Assembly (NCBI GenBank): GCA_016124935.1
Contig: WGMS01000001.1
Span: forward strand, 1-64,000
Length of the DNA stretch: 64,000 bases
DNA from: a bacterium
GTDB lineage: Bacteria > Cyanobacteriota > Vampirovibrionia > Obscuribacterales > Obscuribacteraceae
Reading direction: 5' to 3'
Shown: positions 33,629-43,235 of the stretch, piece after piece
Numbering within the stretch: position 1 is the first letter of the stretch
Layout of the letters: each line of letters starts with the position of its first letter
The notes under the pieces: model-generated
Seen by the model: only the letters and a program-made list of their open reading frames with translations
The model's database searches: none
What the model was told of the DNA's origin: nothing
Made by a program: the position numbers and the translations under genes

Positions 33629-35290
33629 TTAGAGAACCGCGGTCTCGCGATAGGCGCCCCATACATCCCGCATGGCGTCGCAGATTTCGCCCAGGGTACA
33701 GTAGGCCTCCACACAATCTATTAGAGGTTGGAAAGAATCCCTGTTGTTGCTCAGAGCTTCTTTAAGAGCCGAAAGAGTATTGGCGACCTTCTCGTTGTCT
33801 CGGCGTTCTTTGAGACTCTTGATTCGCGCTTCCTGCCTTTCTTGATACTCACGGCCGATTTTGAGAATCTCGATATCATCACCAGGAGCCTTCTCTTTGA
33901 AAGAGTTGAGCCCTATGAAATGTCTATCTTGAGTACCCAACTGCTGATTGAACTTGTAAGAAGCGTTGGCTATCTCTTCCATAAAGAAATGCTTCTCGAT
34001 ACCGGATATGACACCACCTATCTCTTTGATTCGATCGAAATAGACATTGGCCTGTCTCTCCATCTCGTCGGTGAGCCACTCGATGTAATAGGAGCCGGCG
34101 AGGGGATCGGCCACATTGGCTACACCGGTTTCGTGGGCGATTATCTGCTGGGTTCTCAATGCTATGTGAGCAGCTTTCTGAGTAGGCAGGCCGAGCACTT
34201 CGTCCATGGAATTGGTGTGAAGCGATTGAGTCCCGCCCAGGACGCCGGCAAGCGCCTCGATGGCGGTGCGCACGATGTTGTTTTCAGGTTGGGGAGCGGT
34301 TAGACTGCATCCTGCCGTCTGGGTGTGAAAACGCAGCTTCCAGGAACGTTCGTTCTTGGCGCCGTATTCGTCTCTGATTCGCTTCGCCCAGATTCTGCGA
34401 GCAGCGCGGAATTTTGCAATCTCTTCGAAGAAATCTATATGAGAGTTGAAGAAGAAAGAGAGTCTCGGCACGAATTCATCGATATCGAGACCGGCTTCGA
34501 TACCGGCATCGACATAGGCGAAGCCGTCGGCAAGTGTAAAAGCCAGCTCCTGAACGGCGGTGGCGCCAGCTTCTCGAATATGATAGCCGCTGATGGAGAT
34601 AGTGTTCCATTTGGGCACTTCCCGGGTGCAGAAGACCATCATGTCCTGAATCAGTTTGAGTGCCGGTCTGGGCGGAATTAGATAAGTCTTCTGGGCAATG
34701 TATTCTTTGAAAATATCGTTTTGCAGAGTGCCGTTCAGATGCTTCCAGTCGAAGCCCTGCTTACGGGCATTGACCAGAAACATGACAAAGATGATGGAAG
34801 CTGGTCCGTTGATGGTCATCGAGGTGGAAACCTTGTCAAGCGGCAGGTCTCTATAAAGAATCTCCATATCCTCCAGGGAGTCTATGGCCACTCCGCAAAC
34901 CCCAACTTCGCCGTCGGCTTTAGGATGGTCCGAATCATAGCCCATGAGAGTAGGCAGGTCGAAGGCGGTGGAGAGTCCGGTCTGACCCTGAGAACGCAGA
35001 TATTTGAAACGCTCGTTTGTCTCCTCCGGACCGCCGAAACCGGCGAATTGCCTCATTGTCCAGAGTTTGCCCCGGTACATATCTTTGTGGATTCCTCTGG
35101 TGTATGGGAATTCACCGGGGTCGGCGAGCTTGTCTTCATAATTCCAGTCTTTCAAGTCTTCCGGCGTATAGACCGGTTTGAGAGGAATTCCAGAGATGGT
35201 CTCGAACTCCCTGGCGCTCTTAGACCGGGTGTCGTCACCTTTATTCTTATCATTGTCTTTGGATTTCGGCTTGGACAGTTCTTTGACCAT
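33629..35290 (-). CDS. Methylmalonyl-CoA mutase, catalytic (large) subunit without B12 domain
   Basis: A 553-aa TIM-barrel mutase: YTRGIHKDMYRGKLWTMRQF, TGLSTAFDLPTLMGYDSDH, STSMTINGPA, NTISISGYHIREAGATAVQE, RFHTQTAGCSLTAPQP, GGTQSLHTNSMDE. The enzyme interconverts succinyl-CoA and methylmalonyl-CoA using adenosylcobalamin. The C-terminal B12-binding domain is absent, as in two-subunit forms, and must be encoded elsewhere. The N-terminal 30 residues are Lys/Asp-rich. GGGAG lies 6 nt before the ATG. Related acyl-CoA mutases (ethylmalonyl, isobutyryl) look similar, so the exact substrate is likely but not certain. Confidence 0.9.
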   Translation of the reverse strand: MVKELSKPKSKDNDKNKGDDTRSKSAREFETISGIPLKPVYTPEDLKDWNYEDKLADPGEFPYTRGIHKDMYRGKLWTMRQFAGFGGPEETNERFKYLRSQGQTGLSTAFDLPTLMGYDSDHPKADGEVGVCGVAIDSLEDMEILYRDLPLDKVSTSMTINGPASIIFVMFLVNARKQGFDWKHLNGTLQNDIFKEYIAQKTYLIPPRPALKLIQDMMVFCTREVPKWNTISISGYHIREAGATAVQELAFTLADGFAYVDAGIEAGLDIDEFVPRLSFFFNSHIDFFEEIAKFRAARRIWAKRIRDEYGAKNERSWKLRFHTQTAGCSLTAPQPENNIVRTAIEALAGVLGGTQSLHTNSMDEVLGLPTQKAAHIALRTQQIIAHETGVANVADPLAGSYYIEWLTDEMERQANVYFDRIKEIGGVISGIEKHFFMEEIANASYKFNQQLGTQDRHFIGLNSFKEKAPGDDIEILKIGREYQERQEARIKSLKERRDNEKVANTLSALKEALSNNRDSFQPLIDCVEAYCTLGEICDAMRDVWGAYRETAVL

Positions 35291-35460
35291 GATCTGCTCC
35301 CGATTTATTCAGTTAACTTGAAGACTTGCGGCTATCCGCATGTAGTCGGCTATCATTCTCCCTTATAGAAGGAGCGGAGAAGCGATTTTTCTCTAATTCT
35401 TTCATATTCCTATCTTATCTCTTAAAGTTTTGTGCAGGGCACAGCCGGGAGTTCATCGCC

Positions 35461-37206
35461 ATGACAACCACCTATAAGACCGAAGAATCCGAGAAAATGC
35501 TGAAAGACATCCTCGCCAGCAAGAAGCCGATGCCGGTGAAAGCGCCCCGGGGAACCGAGCTTCACACTAAAGGCTGGCTTCAGGAAGCAGCTTTGAGAAT
35601 GCTGCTCAACAATCTCGACCCTGAAGTGGCGGAGCGCCCCCAGGACCTGGTGGTCTACGGCGGCTCGGGAAAAGCTGCCAGGGATTGGGATTCTTTCAAA
35701 GCGATTGTCAAAGCTCTGACGAAACTGGAGAACGATGAAACCTTATTAGTGCAGTCGGGCAAACCGGTAGGTATTTTCAAAAGCCATGAAAATGCCCCCA
35801 GGGTTTTAATCGCCAACTCTAATCTGGTCGGCAAATGGGCTACCTGGGAGCATTTTCGTGAATTAGAAAAGAAAGGTCTGATCATGTTCGGTCAGATGAC
35901 CGCCGGCTCCTGGATCTATATCGGCACCCAGGGAATTCTGCAAGGGACCTATGAAACCTTCGCCGCCCTGGCAAGAAAACATTACGACGGTTCTTTAAAA
36001 GGCAGAATTGTTGTGACCGCAGGACTTGGTGGCATGGGCGGTGCTCAACCGCTCGCCATCACCATGAACGAAGGGGTAGCACTCTGTATCGAAGTGGACC
36101 CTCACAGAATAGAACGTCGCCTCGAGACCAGATATCTCGATGTCAAAGCCGACAGTGTCGACCATGCCATCGAACTGGCTGCAAAAGCAAAAGCGGAAGG
36201 CAAGCCTTTATCCATTGGTGTCCTCGGCAACGCTGCCCATATTTTGCCGGAGCTGCTGGAAAAAGGCTTCCTGCCCGACGCGCTCACCGACCAGACCTCG
36301 GCCCATGATCCGCTCAACGGCTATGTACCGCTCACTGAAAAAGGCGAACCGATGCAGCTTTCTGCCGCGGATAGATTGAGAGAATCGGATCCGAAGAGTT
36401 ATCTCGAACTTTCCTGCAAAGCGATAGCTATTCATGTTAAGGCCATGCTCGCCTTCCAGAAAAAGGGGGTAATTACTTTCGACTACGGCAACAACATCCG
36501 GCAGGTCGCCCTCGACCACGGCGTGGAAGACGCCTTTGCATTTCCTGGCTTTGTGCCTGCCTATATCCGTCCTCTTTTCTGCGAAGGCAAAGGGCCCTTC
36601 CGCTGGGCGGCGCTCTCGGGGGATCCTGAAGACATTGCCGTGATAGACAGGGCGATACTGGAGAACTTTCCCGAAGACGAGGCGCTCTGCCGCTGGATCA
36701 AGATGGCGGGCGAAAAAGTAGCTTTCCAGGGTCTGCCCTGTCGAATCTGCTGGCTGGGCTATGGAGACCGGGCGAAAATGGGTCTGATCATGAACGACCT
36801 GGTGGCCCGGGGCAAGGTAAAAGCGCCTATAGTGATCGGACGTGACCATCTCGATGCCGGCTCGGTCGCTTCTCCGAACCGAGAGACCGAGAGCATGAAA
36901 GACGGCTCTGATGCCGTGGCCGACTGGGTCTATCTGAACGCCCTGATCAACGCAGTGGGTGGAGCCTCCTGGGTATCGCTGCACCATGGTGGCGGGGTCG
37001 GCATAGGCTATGCCCTCCATGCCGGCCAGGTGATAGTGGCTGACGGGTCTCGAGAGGCTGCCGAAAGACTTAAAAGGGTGCTGACCACCGATCCTGGTAT
37101 GGGTGTGATCCGTCATGTGGACGCTGGCTATGAGGAAGCGATTGAATTCGCCCGTAAGACCGACATCCGGATTCCGATGTGGGAAGTAAATGAGCAAGGC
37201 GAATAA
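35461..37206 (+). CDS. hutU: Urocanate hydratase
   Basis: Matches urocanase along its length: [73 protein letters not shown]-like [20 protein letters not shown], and [17 protein letters not shown]. It converts urocanate to imidazolone propionate in histidine breakdown, using tightly bound NAD+. The open frame extends upstream to 35326, but the family start is MTTTYKTEE at 35461, with GGGAG before it; the result (581 aa) is near the usual 550-570. No other hut genes are in the window. A thioredoxin-like gene starts 28 bp downstream. Confidence 0.93.
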   Translation: MTTTYKTEESEKMLKDILASKKPMPVKAPRGTELHTKGWLQEAALRMLLNNLDPEVAERPQDLVVYGGSGKAARDWDSFKAIVKALTKLENDETLLVQSGKPVGIFKSHENAPRVLIANSNLVGKWATWEHFRELEKKGLIMFGQMTAGSWIYIGTQGILQGTYETFAALARKHYDGSLKGRIVVTAGLGGMGGAQPLAITMNEGVALCIEVDPHRIERRLETRYLDVKADSVDHAIELAAKAKAEGKPLSIGVLGNAAHILPELLEKGFLPDALTDQTSAHDPLNGYVPLTEKGEPMQLSAADRLRESDPKSYLELSCKAIAIHVKAMLAFQKKGVITFDYGNNIRQVALDHGVEDAFAFPGFVPAYIRPLFCEGKGPFRWAALSGDPEDIAVIDRAILENFPEDEALCRWIKMAGEKVAFQGLPCRICWLGYGDRAKMGLIMNDLVARGKVKAPIVIGRDHLDAGSVASPNRETESMKDGSDAVADWVYLNALINAVGGASWVSLHHGGGVGIGYALHAGQVIVADGSREAAERLKRVLTTDPGMGVIRHVDAGYEEAIEFARKTDIRIPMWEVNEQGE

Positions 37207-37234
37207 ATAGGCCGGATCTTGGTATATAGAATGT

Positions 37235-38407
37235 ATGTCAAGATCCGCAATCTCTCCAATAAGCGCAATGCTGGTCATTCTCCTGGGGCTTTCGTCCGGG
37301 CCGAGCTTTGCCGCCGACGCGCTCTTGAAGGGAGACTCCCAGAGAGTAAGGGTCAATAAGCTTCTGGGCAATATCCACTGGCACCAGTCCCTTGCCCAGG
37401 CCCAGACCGATGCCCGCAGCCGCAACAAGATGATCTTCTGGGTCAACATCCTGGGAAGGCTGGATAGAGACACGTGAAGTGCCGGCAATAGCTTACGGGC
37501 CGTGAGCCTGTCCCAAGACCCTGCCTATTCCGCCCTCAAAAACTATTTCGTCTGCGGTTTCAAAGACATCACCAACGAAAGCTATTCTGGTATGTCCGGA
37601 CGTCATACGACCTTCGGTAATGCGGTGAACACCACCAACGGAGCCGGTCCCCGCAACCTGCAGCTCTTCATGCTCTCTTCCGACGGAACAGTATTGCATT
37701 GTCTGCCCGGCTACTGGAATTCGCGGGATCTTGTCTATGAGATGATTTTCGCCGCCCAGTTAGATGAGGTCTACAAAGACCGCAGCCTAGGCGCCAGGGA
37801 AAAAGCCGAAAAGTTTCGGACCATGCAACTGGCCCATGCCGCCCAGCATCCGAAGCAGATGAGCAATCGCAGCCGTATGCAGGGTTTCGACCAGCAGTAC
37901 GAAGCGAAGAACCGCCTTACTGAAACCGATACGATAAGGGACGTCAACGCCGTCAAAGCGGCTTTGAAAACCGACTCTCATATTCCGGGCTATGCCTTCA
38001 AGACCACCGACGTGCTTCTGCACGAAAGGATGGCGTCGCGACCGTTTGTTCATTACAGCCGCTTCGATGTGGCGAAGTTCTCCGACTATGGCAAGCCTAT
38101 ATACGATAAGAACGAAGATCAAAGAGACGTCAGGACCGGTGAGACCATCGTCCACAATGGACATAAAGACCTTATCGGCAATCCGATTGCCCTTGCCAAG
38201 CAGAAATACGGCAAAAAGTGGCGCAATTACGTGGACGACCCGTCATCGGCAAAAGGCTGGGGCGAAAGCAATAGAGGAGCCGGTCAGGGAGCCTGGACCG
38301 ATAGCGGCCAACAATCCCGGGCGAGAAGCTGGGGAGACTACCAGAGTCAGGGTAGCCTCTGGGGCCAGGAGAACGACTCTCATAATAAGCAGAAAAAAGG
38401 CAAGTAG
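37235..38407 (+). CDS. Thioredoxin-fold exported protein with in-frame TGA: candidate selenoprotein
   Basis: Two open stretches (37235-37474 and 37478-38407) lie in the same frame, separated only by TGA at 37475-37477. Read through, they give a 390-residue protein: signal peptide (AMLVILLGLSSGPSFA), then KMIFWVNILGRLDRDT, residue 81 = TGA, SAGNSLRAVSLS, FVCGFKDI, and a cis-Pro-like GPRNLQLFMLSSDGT. The TGA thus falls where a thioredoxin fold has its active-site Cys, at the start of the first long helix. A hairpin fitting a bacterial SECIS follows at 37491-37507. The downstream piece has no ribosome site of its own (GTG 37502 lies within the hairpin). Gly/Trp/Ser-rich C-terminus. Alternatives: a nonsense mutation or sequencing error. 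Confidence 0.7.
37491..37507 (+). promoter_or_regulatory. Candidate bacterial SECIS hairpin
   Basis: GCTTACG (37491-37497), loop GGC (37498-37500), CGTGAGC (37501-37507): seven pairs with one G-U, and a three-base loop with G in its first two positions. The loop begins 20 nt after the in-frame TGA, within the 16-37 nt range known for bacterial SECIS elements, which SelB binds to decode UGA as selenocysteine. Confidence 0.55.
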
Positions 38408-38730
38408 ACAGGCTCGGTAATTTTTGGCGGTGCCACTATAAGCGACACCATCAATTTAAATATCTTCAGGATATCCTCACTCTCTGCTATCACCCTTCGT
38501 AAAGATCTCGATCAAACCCATCCGGCGCTGCTCAACCACGGATAGTGTGGCTGGCAGGGCATTTGAAGGCTTTCAATCACAACCCGGGAGCCCCGTCGGT
38601 TTTCGTCGGTTTTCTATGATTAGAATACTTTTCCCCTTTGCTTAACTTATGTCTTACCCCTCTGAGCTATGATCATGATGTCTCCGCAGAAGAGCGAGCG
38701 ATTTAGTAAGGCATAATCCAGACAAGAACC
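38408..38730 (+). other. Intergenic region upstream of lysC
   Basis: A 323-bp non-coding spacer. It contains a tandem 10-bp repeat GTCGGTTTTC twice (38595-38614), followed by TATGATTAGAAT, where TAGAAT may be a -10 box. No lysine riboswitch, terminator with a T run, or open frame was recognised. Confidence 0.35.
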
Positions 38731-39966
38731 ATGAGTCGTTTAGTACAGAAATTTGGCGGCACCTCGATAGCCGATGTGGCCCGCATAAAGAAGGCGGCAG
38801 AGATAGCAGTCGAAGCTGCCCACAATGGTAATGAGGTGGTGACGGTGGTTTCGGCCATGGGTGATACCACTGATCATCTGATCGAACTTGCCGAACAGGT
38901 CAACAGCACTCCCAGCCCCAGGGAAATGGACATGCTGCTCGCCACCGGCGAACAGGTTTCGATAGCCCTGATGTCTATGGCTATTCAGAATCTCGGTTAT
39001 CAATCCCGCTCTTTTACCGGTGCCCAGGCCGGTATCATCACCGAGCCCAATCACGGTCTGGCCAAAATTCAGAAAGTCCAACCCGATGCGGTAGACGCCA
39101 GCCTGGCCCGGGGAGAGATTGCAGTTATAGCCGGCTTCCAGGGAATTACTCCAAACAACGAATTGACCACCCTCGGTCGCGGCGGCTCCGATACCACCGC
39201 AGTAGCGCTTGCAGCAGCGCTCGGCGCCGATCGCTGCGATATCTATACCGATGTAAAAGGAATTTACACCGCCGATCCAAGGCTCCTCTCGGAAGCCCAG
39301 AGGCTTCCAGCTATCAGCTATGAAGAGATGGTCGAGCTCTCTTCCACCGGTGCCCAGGTGCTCGCTGCCACATCGGTGGAGCTGGCCATGGACTCGAACG
39401 TTCCTGTCAGGGTACGCTCCACATTCGAGCCCGGTGATGACGGCACTCTCATAACCAATCGACTGGTATCACCCGATTACACTGTCTGTAGCATATCCTG
39501 CGATATGACCCAGGCAGCAATCACGATCAAATCCGAGAACGCCAGACTGGATGGTATCTCCAATCTCTTCACCAGGCTTCAGGAGCTCGGTATTCATACC
39601 GATATGCTGATGCTGCTCGCCCATGAAGATGAACCAGCTCAAGAGGTAGCTTTCACCGTAGAGCAGAGAGCGCTCGGTCGGGTCCAATCGATAATAGAAT
39701 CGAACGGCACGGCCCTGGGCAATCCGCGCTCTTCGGTAGACACGGATGTGGCCAGAATATCGGTGGTGGGCAGAAGACTGACCAGCCGTCCCGAAATAAT
39801 CGCCAGCGTTTTCGAAGCTCTTCAGGTAGGGGGCATTCCGGTAAACATGGTAGCCACCGGCGATATCAGGGTCAGCGTGGTGCTGCCTGCCAAGTATGCC
39901 CGCAAAGCGGTGCGTTTGATTCACAGCAAATTCGGTTTGCATGAAGGATGTTTTATTGCCCACTAG
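38731..39966 (+). CDS. lysC: Aspartate kinase
   Basis: A 411-aa protein with VQKFGGTSIADVARI at the start, VVSAMGDTTDHLI, LATGEQVSIALM, and GRGGSDTTAVALAAAL with YTDVKGIYTADPR. Two C-terminal ACT domains (about 265-340 and 345-411, including VARISVVGRRL) provide feedback control by lysine and/or threonine. It phosphorylates aspartate, the first step to lysine, methionine and threonine. The family start codon is used. Alone in its transcription unit as far as visible. Confidence 0.95.
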   Translation: MSRLVQKFGGTSIADVARIKKAAEIAVEAAHNGNEVVTVVSAMGDTTDHLIELAEQVNSTPSPREMDMLLATGEQVSIALMSMAIQNLGYQSRSFTGAQAGIITEPNHGLAKIQKVQPDAVDASLARGEIAVIAGFQGITPNNELTTLGRGGSDTTAVALAAALGADRCDIYTDVKGIYTADPRLLSEAQRLPAISYEEMVELSSTGAQVLAATSVELAMDSNVPVRVRSTFEPGDDGTLITNRLVSPDYTVCSISCDMTQAAITIKSENARLDGISNLFTRLQELGIHTDMLMLLAHEDEPAQEVAFTVEQRALGRVQSIIESNGTALGNPRSSVDTDVARISVVGRRLTSRPEIIASVFEALQVGGIPVNMVATGDIRVSVVLPAKYARKAVRLIHSKFGLHEGCFIAH

Positions 39967-40066
39967 TGGCCCTTTGGATATAAGAAAAGCAAATTGAGGT
40001 TTTCAACAGGATATTCTGTAAACTGGAATCTCGTTAAGGGCTCAGCCAATAAAGAGGACTCTAGAT

Positions 40067-40399
40067 ATGCCTCCTTTCGAAAATCTTTTCGACAAAGCGA
40101 AGAATTTCGCCAAACAAACCTCGGACCAGACCAGCAAAGCGGCTAAAGTTGCTAAGTTGAAGCTCAATGCAGTCAGTCTCACTTCCGAGAAGAAAAAGCA
40201 TCTGGAGACCATCGGTCAGAGAGTCTGTTCGCTTCTCAATCAAGGAGGCGCCATCGACAGCGGCATCTTGAAAGAGACCGTTGCCGATGAATTGAATCAG
40301 ATCAATCGCCTAGAAGAGAGAATTAAAGAGCTGGAGAGCGAGATTGCGGATCTGCAAGCCGGTCCGGATTCGGTAGATGTGAAAGACGTTACCGAGTAA
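40067..40399 (+). CDS. Hypothetical coiled-coil protein, 110 aa
   Basis: A small, charged, helical protein starting MPPFENLFDKAKNFAKQTSD. Residues 1-45 form an amphipathic Lys/Ala helix; residues 70-95 (ELNQINRLEERIKELESEI) form a clear heptad coiled coil. No signal peptide, cysteine motif beyond one Cys, or known domain. It is followed 5 bp later by the TPR protein gene, with which it is probably translationally coupled. Function unknown. Confidence 0.62.
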   Translation: MPPFENLFDKAKNFAKQTSDQTSKAAKVAKLKLNAVSLTSEKKKHLETIGQRVCSLLNQGGAIDSGILKETVADELNQINRLEERIKELESEIADLQAGPDSVDVKDVTE

Positions 40400-40404
40400 T
40401 CTCC

Positions 40405-40989
40405 ATGAGAGCTAAGTTCGCTGCTATCTGTCTGCTCTCTTGTTGCATCACTGGCGGTGCGGCTCCTGCATTAGCCGATGCGATTTCACCTAATATAGAC
40501 AACAGCGAAAAGGTTTACTCCAGCGAAAAACCGAACTCGGCTTTCTTCGGATCCGGCATCGCCGGTAGACTTTCCGAAGCCTCTCAATTACGTTTTCAGG
40601 GCGAGAACTATTCGAGCGAAGGTCAACATGAAAGGGCTATTCAATGCCTCAAAAAGGCTGTGGAGCTGGATCCTGGCGACCCGACCGGTCACTTTCTATT
40701 GGCCCAGGCTCTGACCAAAAAATTGAAAACCCAGGATAATCCCGACCAGAAGCTGCTTCTCGAGACCTACAATGAATGGTCACTGATAGATAAACACGAC
40801 GCCGATCATACCCACCAGTTCGAAGCCCGTAAAAATATTCGTTTTCTCAAGCTATTGAACAAAGCGATGTACGAGAAAGAGCATCCGGAAGAGGCTGGCA
40901 AAAAACGACGGTCGCTATTTGCCAGCACCAGATCGGTCTTGAAAAAATTAAAGCCGAAAAAAGATGACGAATTCGATTTTACCCTTTGA
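40405..40989 (+). CDS. Exported TPR protein, 194 aa
   Basis: Has a signal peptide (FAAICLLSCCITGGAAPALA) and one to two tetratricopeptide repeats around residues 55-105 (YSSEGQHERAIQCLKKAVELDPGD is in TPR register), then a basic C-terminus ending KKDDEFDFTL. TPR units mediate protein contacts, probably outside the cytoplasmic membrane here. It starts 5 bp after the coiled-coil gene with no strong ribosome site of its own. The 3' end overlaps the convergent lipoyl-transferase gene by 11 bp. Confidence 0.68.
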   Translation: MRAKFAAICLLSCCITGGAAPALADAISPNIDNSEKVYSSEKPNSAFFGSGIAGRLSEASQLRFQGENYSSEGQHERAIQCLKKAVELDPGDPTGHFLLAQALTKKLKTQDNPDQKLLLETYNEWSLIDKHDADHTHQFEARKNIRFLKLLNKAMYEKEHPEEAGKKRRSLFASTRSVLKKLKPKKDDEFDFTL

Positions 40990-41782
40990 CAGAAGCAGAG
41001 CGAATCAGGTAGACAGAGGCTTTGGATTCAGCCAGTTCTATTTCGTCTTTATATAGATCACTCTCAAGAAAAGCGAAGGCAAAGCTCTTTTCAAATCCTC
41101 TTGAAAAGACGGCTACCAGTTCGTCCACCGTCAGTGGTGCAACCAGCTTGTCGAAGAGATTACAGTGCCTTGGGCGACAGGCTTCAGTTTCTGTAATAGT
41201 CTCACCTTGCAACAAAGAGGGCATCAGTTCCTGGGGCTGATTCAACAAGATGGAGCCGTGCTGCAAAATCCAGTCACCGCGCCGTAGCTGGGCTGAACCT
41301 GCCAGCTTGAAACCATCTAGTTTGAGATCCGCTGTTGTAATGGCAAGGAAACAATCGGCTTTGTCTCTATAGCTACGGTCGGACGATTCTCCCAGACAGG
41401 CTTCCAGACCCAGTCCCGCCAGTCCGGCAATAAGTCCCTGACAGATTCTTTGATAGGCGCTGGCAATACTGCCACCTAGCAGACTGCTATGACCGACAAA
41501 AGAATATGTCAATTCACCGCTATGCAATACGGCGCGTCCGCCGGTCGGTCTTCTGACCAGATCGAATCCCTGTTCGACAATACGGTCTCTATCGGAATAA
41601 GGCAGTTTCTGACCATAGCCGATAGAGACAGCCCCGGGTCGCCATCCGTAGAAACGCAGAGTGACTCTATCGGATTCTTCGGAGCAAATAGCCCTGTCTA
41701 AAATAGCCTCATCGATGGCCATGTTCATGGAACCTTCGAAGACCCGGTAAGGGAGCAGACGAGCCCGGACAGGAGCGTTCAT
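40979..41782 (-). CDS. Octanoyltransferase LipM-like (lipoate-protein ligase family)
   Basis: A 267-aa BPL/LplA/LipB-fold protein: RFYGWRPGAVSIGYGQ, LVRRPTGGRAVLHSGELTYSF, and KLAGSAQLRRGDWILQHGSILL. Before the lysine motif, DKADCFLAITTADLKLDGFK carries a cysteine at the position of the catalytic Cys in LipM, which transfers octanoyl groups from acyl carrier protein to GcvH. A plain LplA ligase would lack that Cys. The glycine-cleavage gene gcvPA at 22.4 kb would need such an activity. The start overlaps the stop of the nucleoside phosphorylase gene (ATGA). Confidence 0.78.
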   Translation of the reverse strand: MNAPVRARLLPYRVFEGSMNMAIDEAILDRAICSEESDRVTLRFYGWRPGAVSIGYGQKLPYSDRDRIVEQGFDLVRRPTGGRAVLHSGELTYSFVGHSSLLGGSIASAYQRICQGLIAGLAGLGLEACLGESSDRSYRDKADCFLAITTADLKLDGFKLAGSAQLRRGDWILQHGSILLNQPQELMPSLLQGETITETEACRPRHCNLFDKLVAPLTVDELVAVFSRGFEKSFAFAFLESDLYKDEIELAESKASVYLIRSASVKG

Positions 41783-43089
41783 GATATGCAGGCTTTCACC
41801 AGGGGCGGGTTGGTCACTTCAGCGGTCGAGAATCTATAAGCCGAGTAGAGAAGCGCTTTTATCTCTTCGAACTGTTCGCGACTATGGGCTCTCAACTTTA
41901 GAAGAGGCTGACCGGGTGCCAATCCGGCTCCGACCTTAGCTACAAGAACCACTCCCACAGCCAGATCAATCGGATCACCTTTTCTTGCCCGACCGGCTCC
42001 CAGCCGCTTCAAGGCTTCGGCCACGGTTCTGCCGTCCAGGTGCTCGACCCAGGCAGGCTCCTTCCCTTCATATAGCAGCTCGAAGCACTCTTGAGCCTGG
42101 GGCATCAAAGAGTAATCCTCGATGATAGCAGGATTTCCACCCTGGGACTCGATCAGAGCGCTGAAGGCGGCCAGGGCTTTGCCCGAGGCCAGGGAATCTA
42201 TTAGAAGGCGCCGCGCTTCTTCTCTGTCCTCACAACGCTCGGCCGCCACCAGCGCTTCCGCTCCCAGAGAAAGACAGAGCTCTTCCAGATCGGAAGGTCC
42301 GTTCCCTTTGAGGGTTTCCACCGCCTCTTCCACCTCGACGGAATGACCGACGGCATTGCCGAGGGGTTGCTCCATATCGGTGACCACGGCCACCACAGGC
42401 TTGCCGAGCCGTTTTCCGACCTCGACCATCAAACGAGCAAGCTCTACCGCCTGGGCTTCGGTCTCCATAAAAGCGCCCCGGCCGCACTTCACATCGAGAA
42501 TAATAAAAGTGCTGCCGGCGGCAAGTTTCTTGGACATCACCGAAGCGGCAATCAGAGGGATGGATGCGACGGTGCCGGTGACATCCCTGAGGGCATAAAT
42601 TTTGCCATCAGCCGGTGCCAGCTGGGCGGTCTGCCCGGCAACGGCCATGCCTTTCTCTTTGACCTGGGCGACAAAAGCTTCTTTTGACAGTGAGCAATTA
42701 AAACCGGGAATAGCCTCCAGCTTGTCTATGGTGCCACCGGTGTGACCCAGCCCCCTGCCGGAGAGCTTAGCCATGGGAATGCCCAGGGATGCCATCAGAG
42801 GCACAAAGACCAGGGTGGTCTTGTCGCCTACACCGCCGGTGGAATGTTTGTCTCCCACATATTTGCCCACAGAAGACAGGTCGAGGACCTCTCCGGAGCG
42901 ACACATGGCATCGGTGAGCCAGGCGGTCTCGTCCACCGACAGACCCTGCCAGCATACCGCCATGAGCCAGGCGCTGAGCTGATAGTCGGGGATACTATCA
43001 TCCATGATACCGGACACCAGATGCTCGATATCTTCTCTTTGATGCTCCTGACCGGCTCGCTTGGCCAGGATTAGGTCGACCATGGACAC
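41779..43089 (-). CDS. Pyrimidine-nucleoside (thymidine) phosphorylase
   Basis: A 436-aa protein: VGDKHSTGGVGDKTTLVFVPL (phosphate and pyrimidine site), KLSGRGLGHTGGTIDKLEAIPGF, YALRDVTGTVASIPLIAAS, SKKLAAGSTFIILDVKCGRGAF. It splits thymidine or uridine with phosphate to base and (deoxy)ribose-1-phosphate. The start at GTG 43089 gives MSMVDLILAKR, aligning with the Bacillus Pdp start MRMVDIIIKK, and AGAGG lies 6 nt before it; ATG 43083 is the alternative. It is coupled to the lipM-like gene. deoA versus pdp specificity cannot be decided. Confidence 0.9.
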   Translation of the reverse strand: MSMVDLILAKRAGQEHQREDIEHLVSGIMDDSIPDYQLSAWLMAVCWQGLSVDETAWLTDAMCRSGEVLDLSSVGKYVGDKHSTGGVGDKTTLVFVPLMASLGIPMAKLSGRGLGHTGGTIDKLEAIPGFNCSLSKEAFVAQVKEKGMAVAGQTAQLAPADGKIYALRDVTGTVASIPLIAASVMSKKLAAGSTFIILDVKCGRGAFMETEAQAVELARLMVEVGKRLGKPVVAVVTDMEQPLGNAVGHSVEVEEAVETLKGNGPSDLEELCLSLGAEALVAAERCEDREEARRLLIDSLASGKALAAFSALIESQGGNPAIIEDYSLMPQAQECFELLYEGKEPAWVEHLDGRTVAEALKRLGAGRARKGDPIDLAVGVVLVAKVGAGLAPGQPLLKLRAHSREQFEEIKALLYSAYRFSTAEVTNPPLVKACIS

Positions 43090-43235
43090 GGGGCACCTCT
43101 AATCATGAAACTAAACATGGTTCTGAAGCTGATCAGGATATCAGGAATGTGACACAGTTTACACTTGACATCGCGATACTCTGGCAAGGAGCCCTCAAAG
43201 TTATATACTTATGAGTCTTTCCGCCGGATCATTAT

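Noticed and set aside
36208-37488. 426-aa open frame on the minus strand
   Set aside because: It lies entirely opposite hutU, whose identity is certain; codon periodicity explains the long shadow frame.
37502-38407. Independent 301-aa gene starting at GTG 37502
   Set aside because: It has no ribosome site, its start lies inside the hairpin, and it lacks the signal peptide and first strand of the fold, which are supplied in frame by the segment before the TGA.
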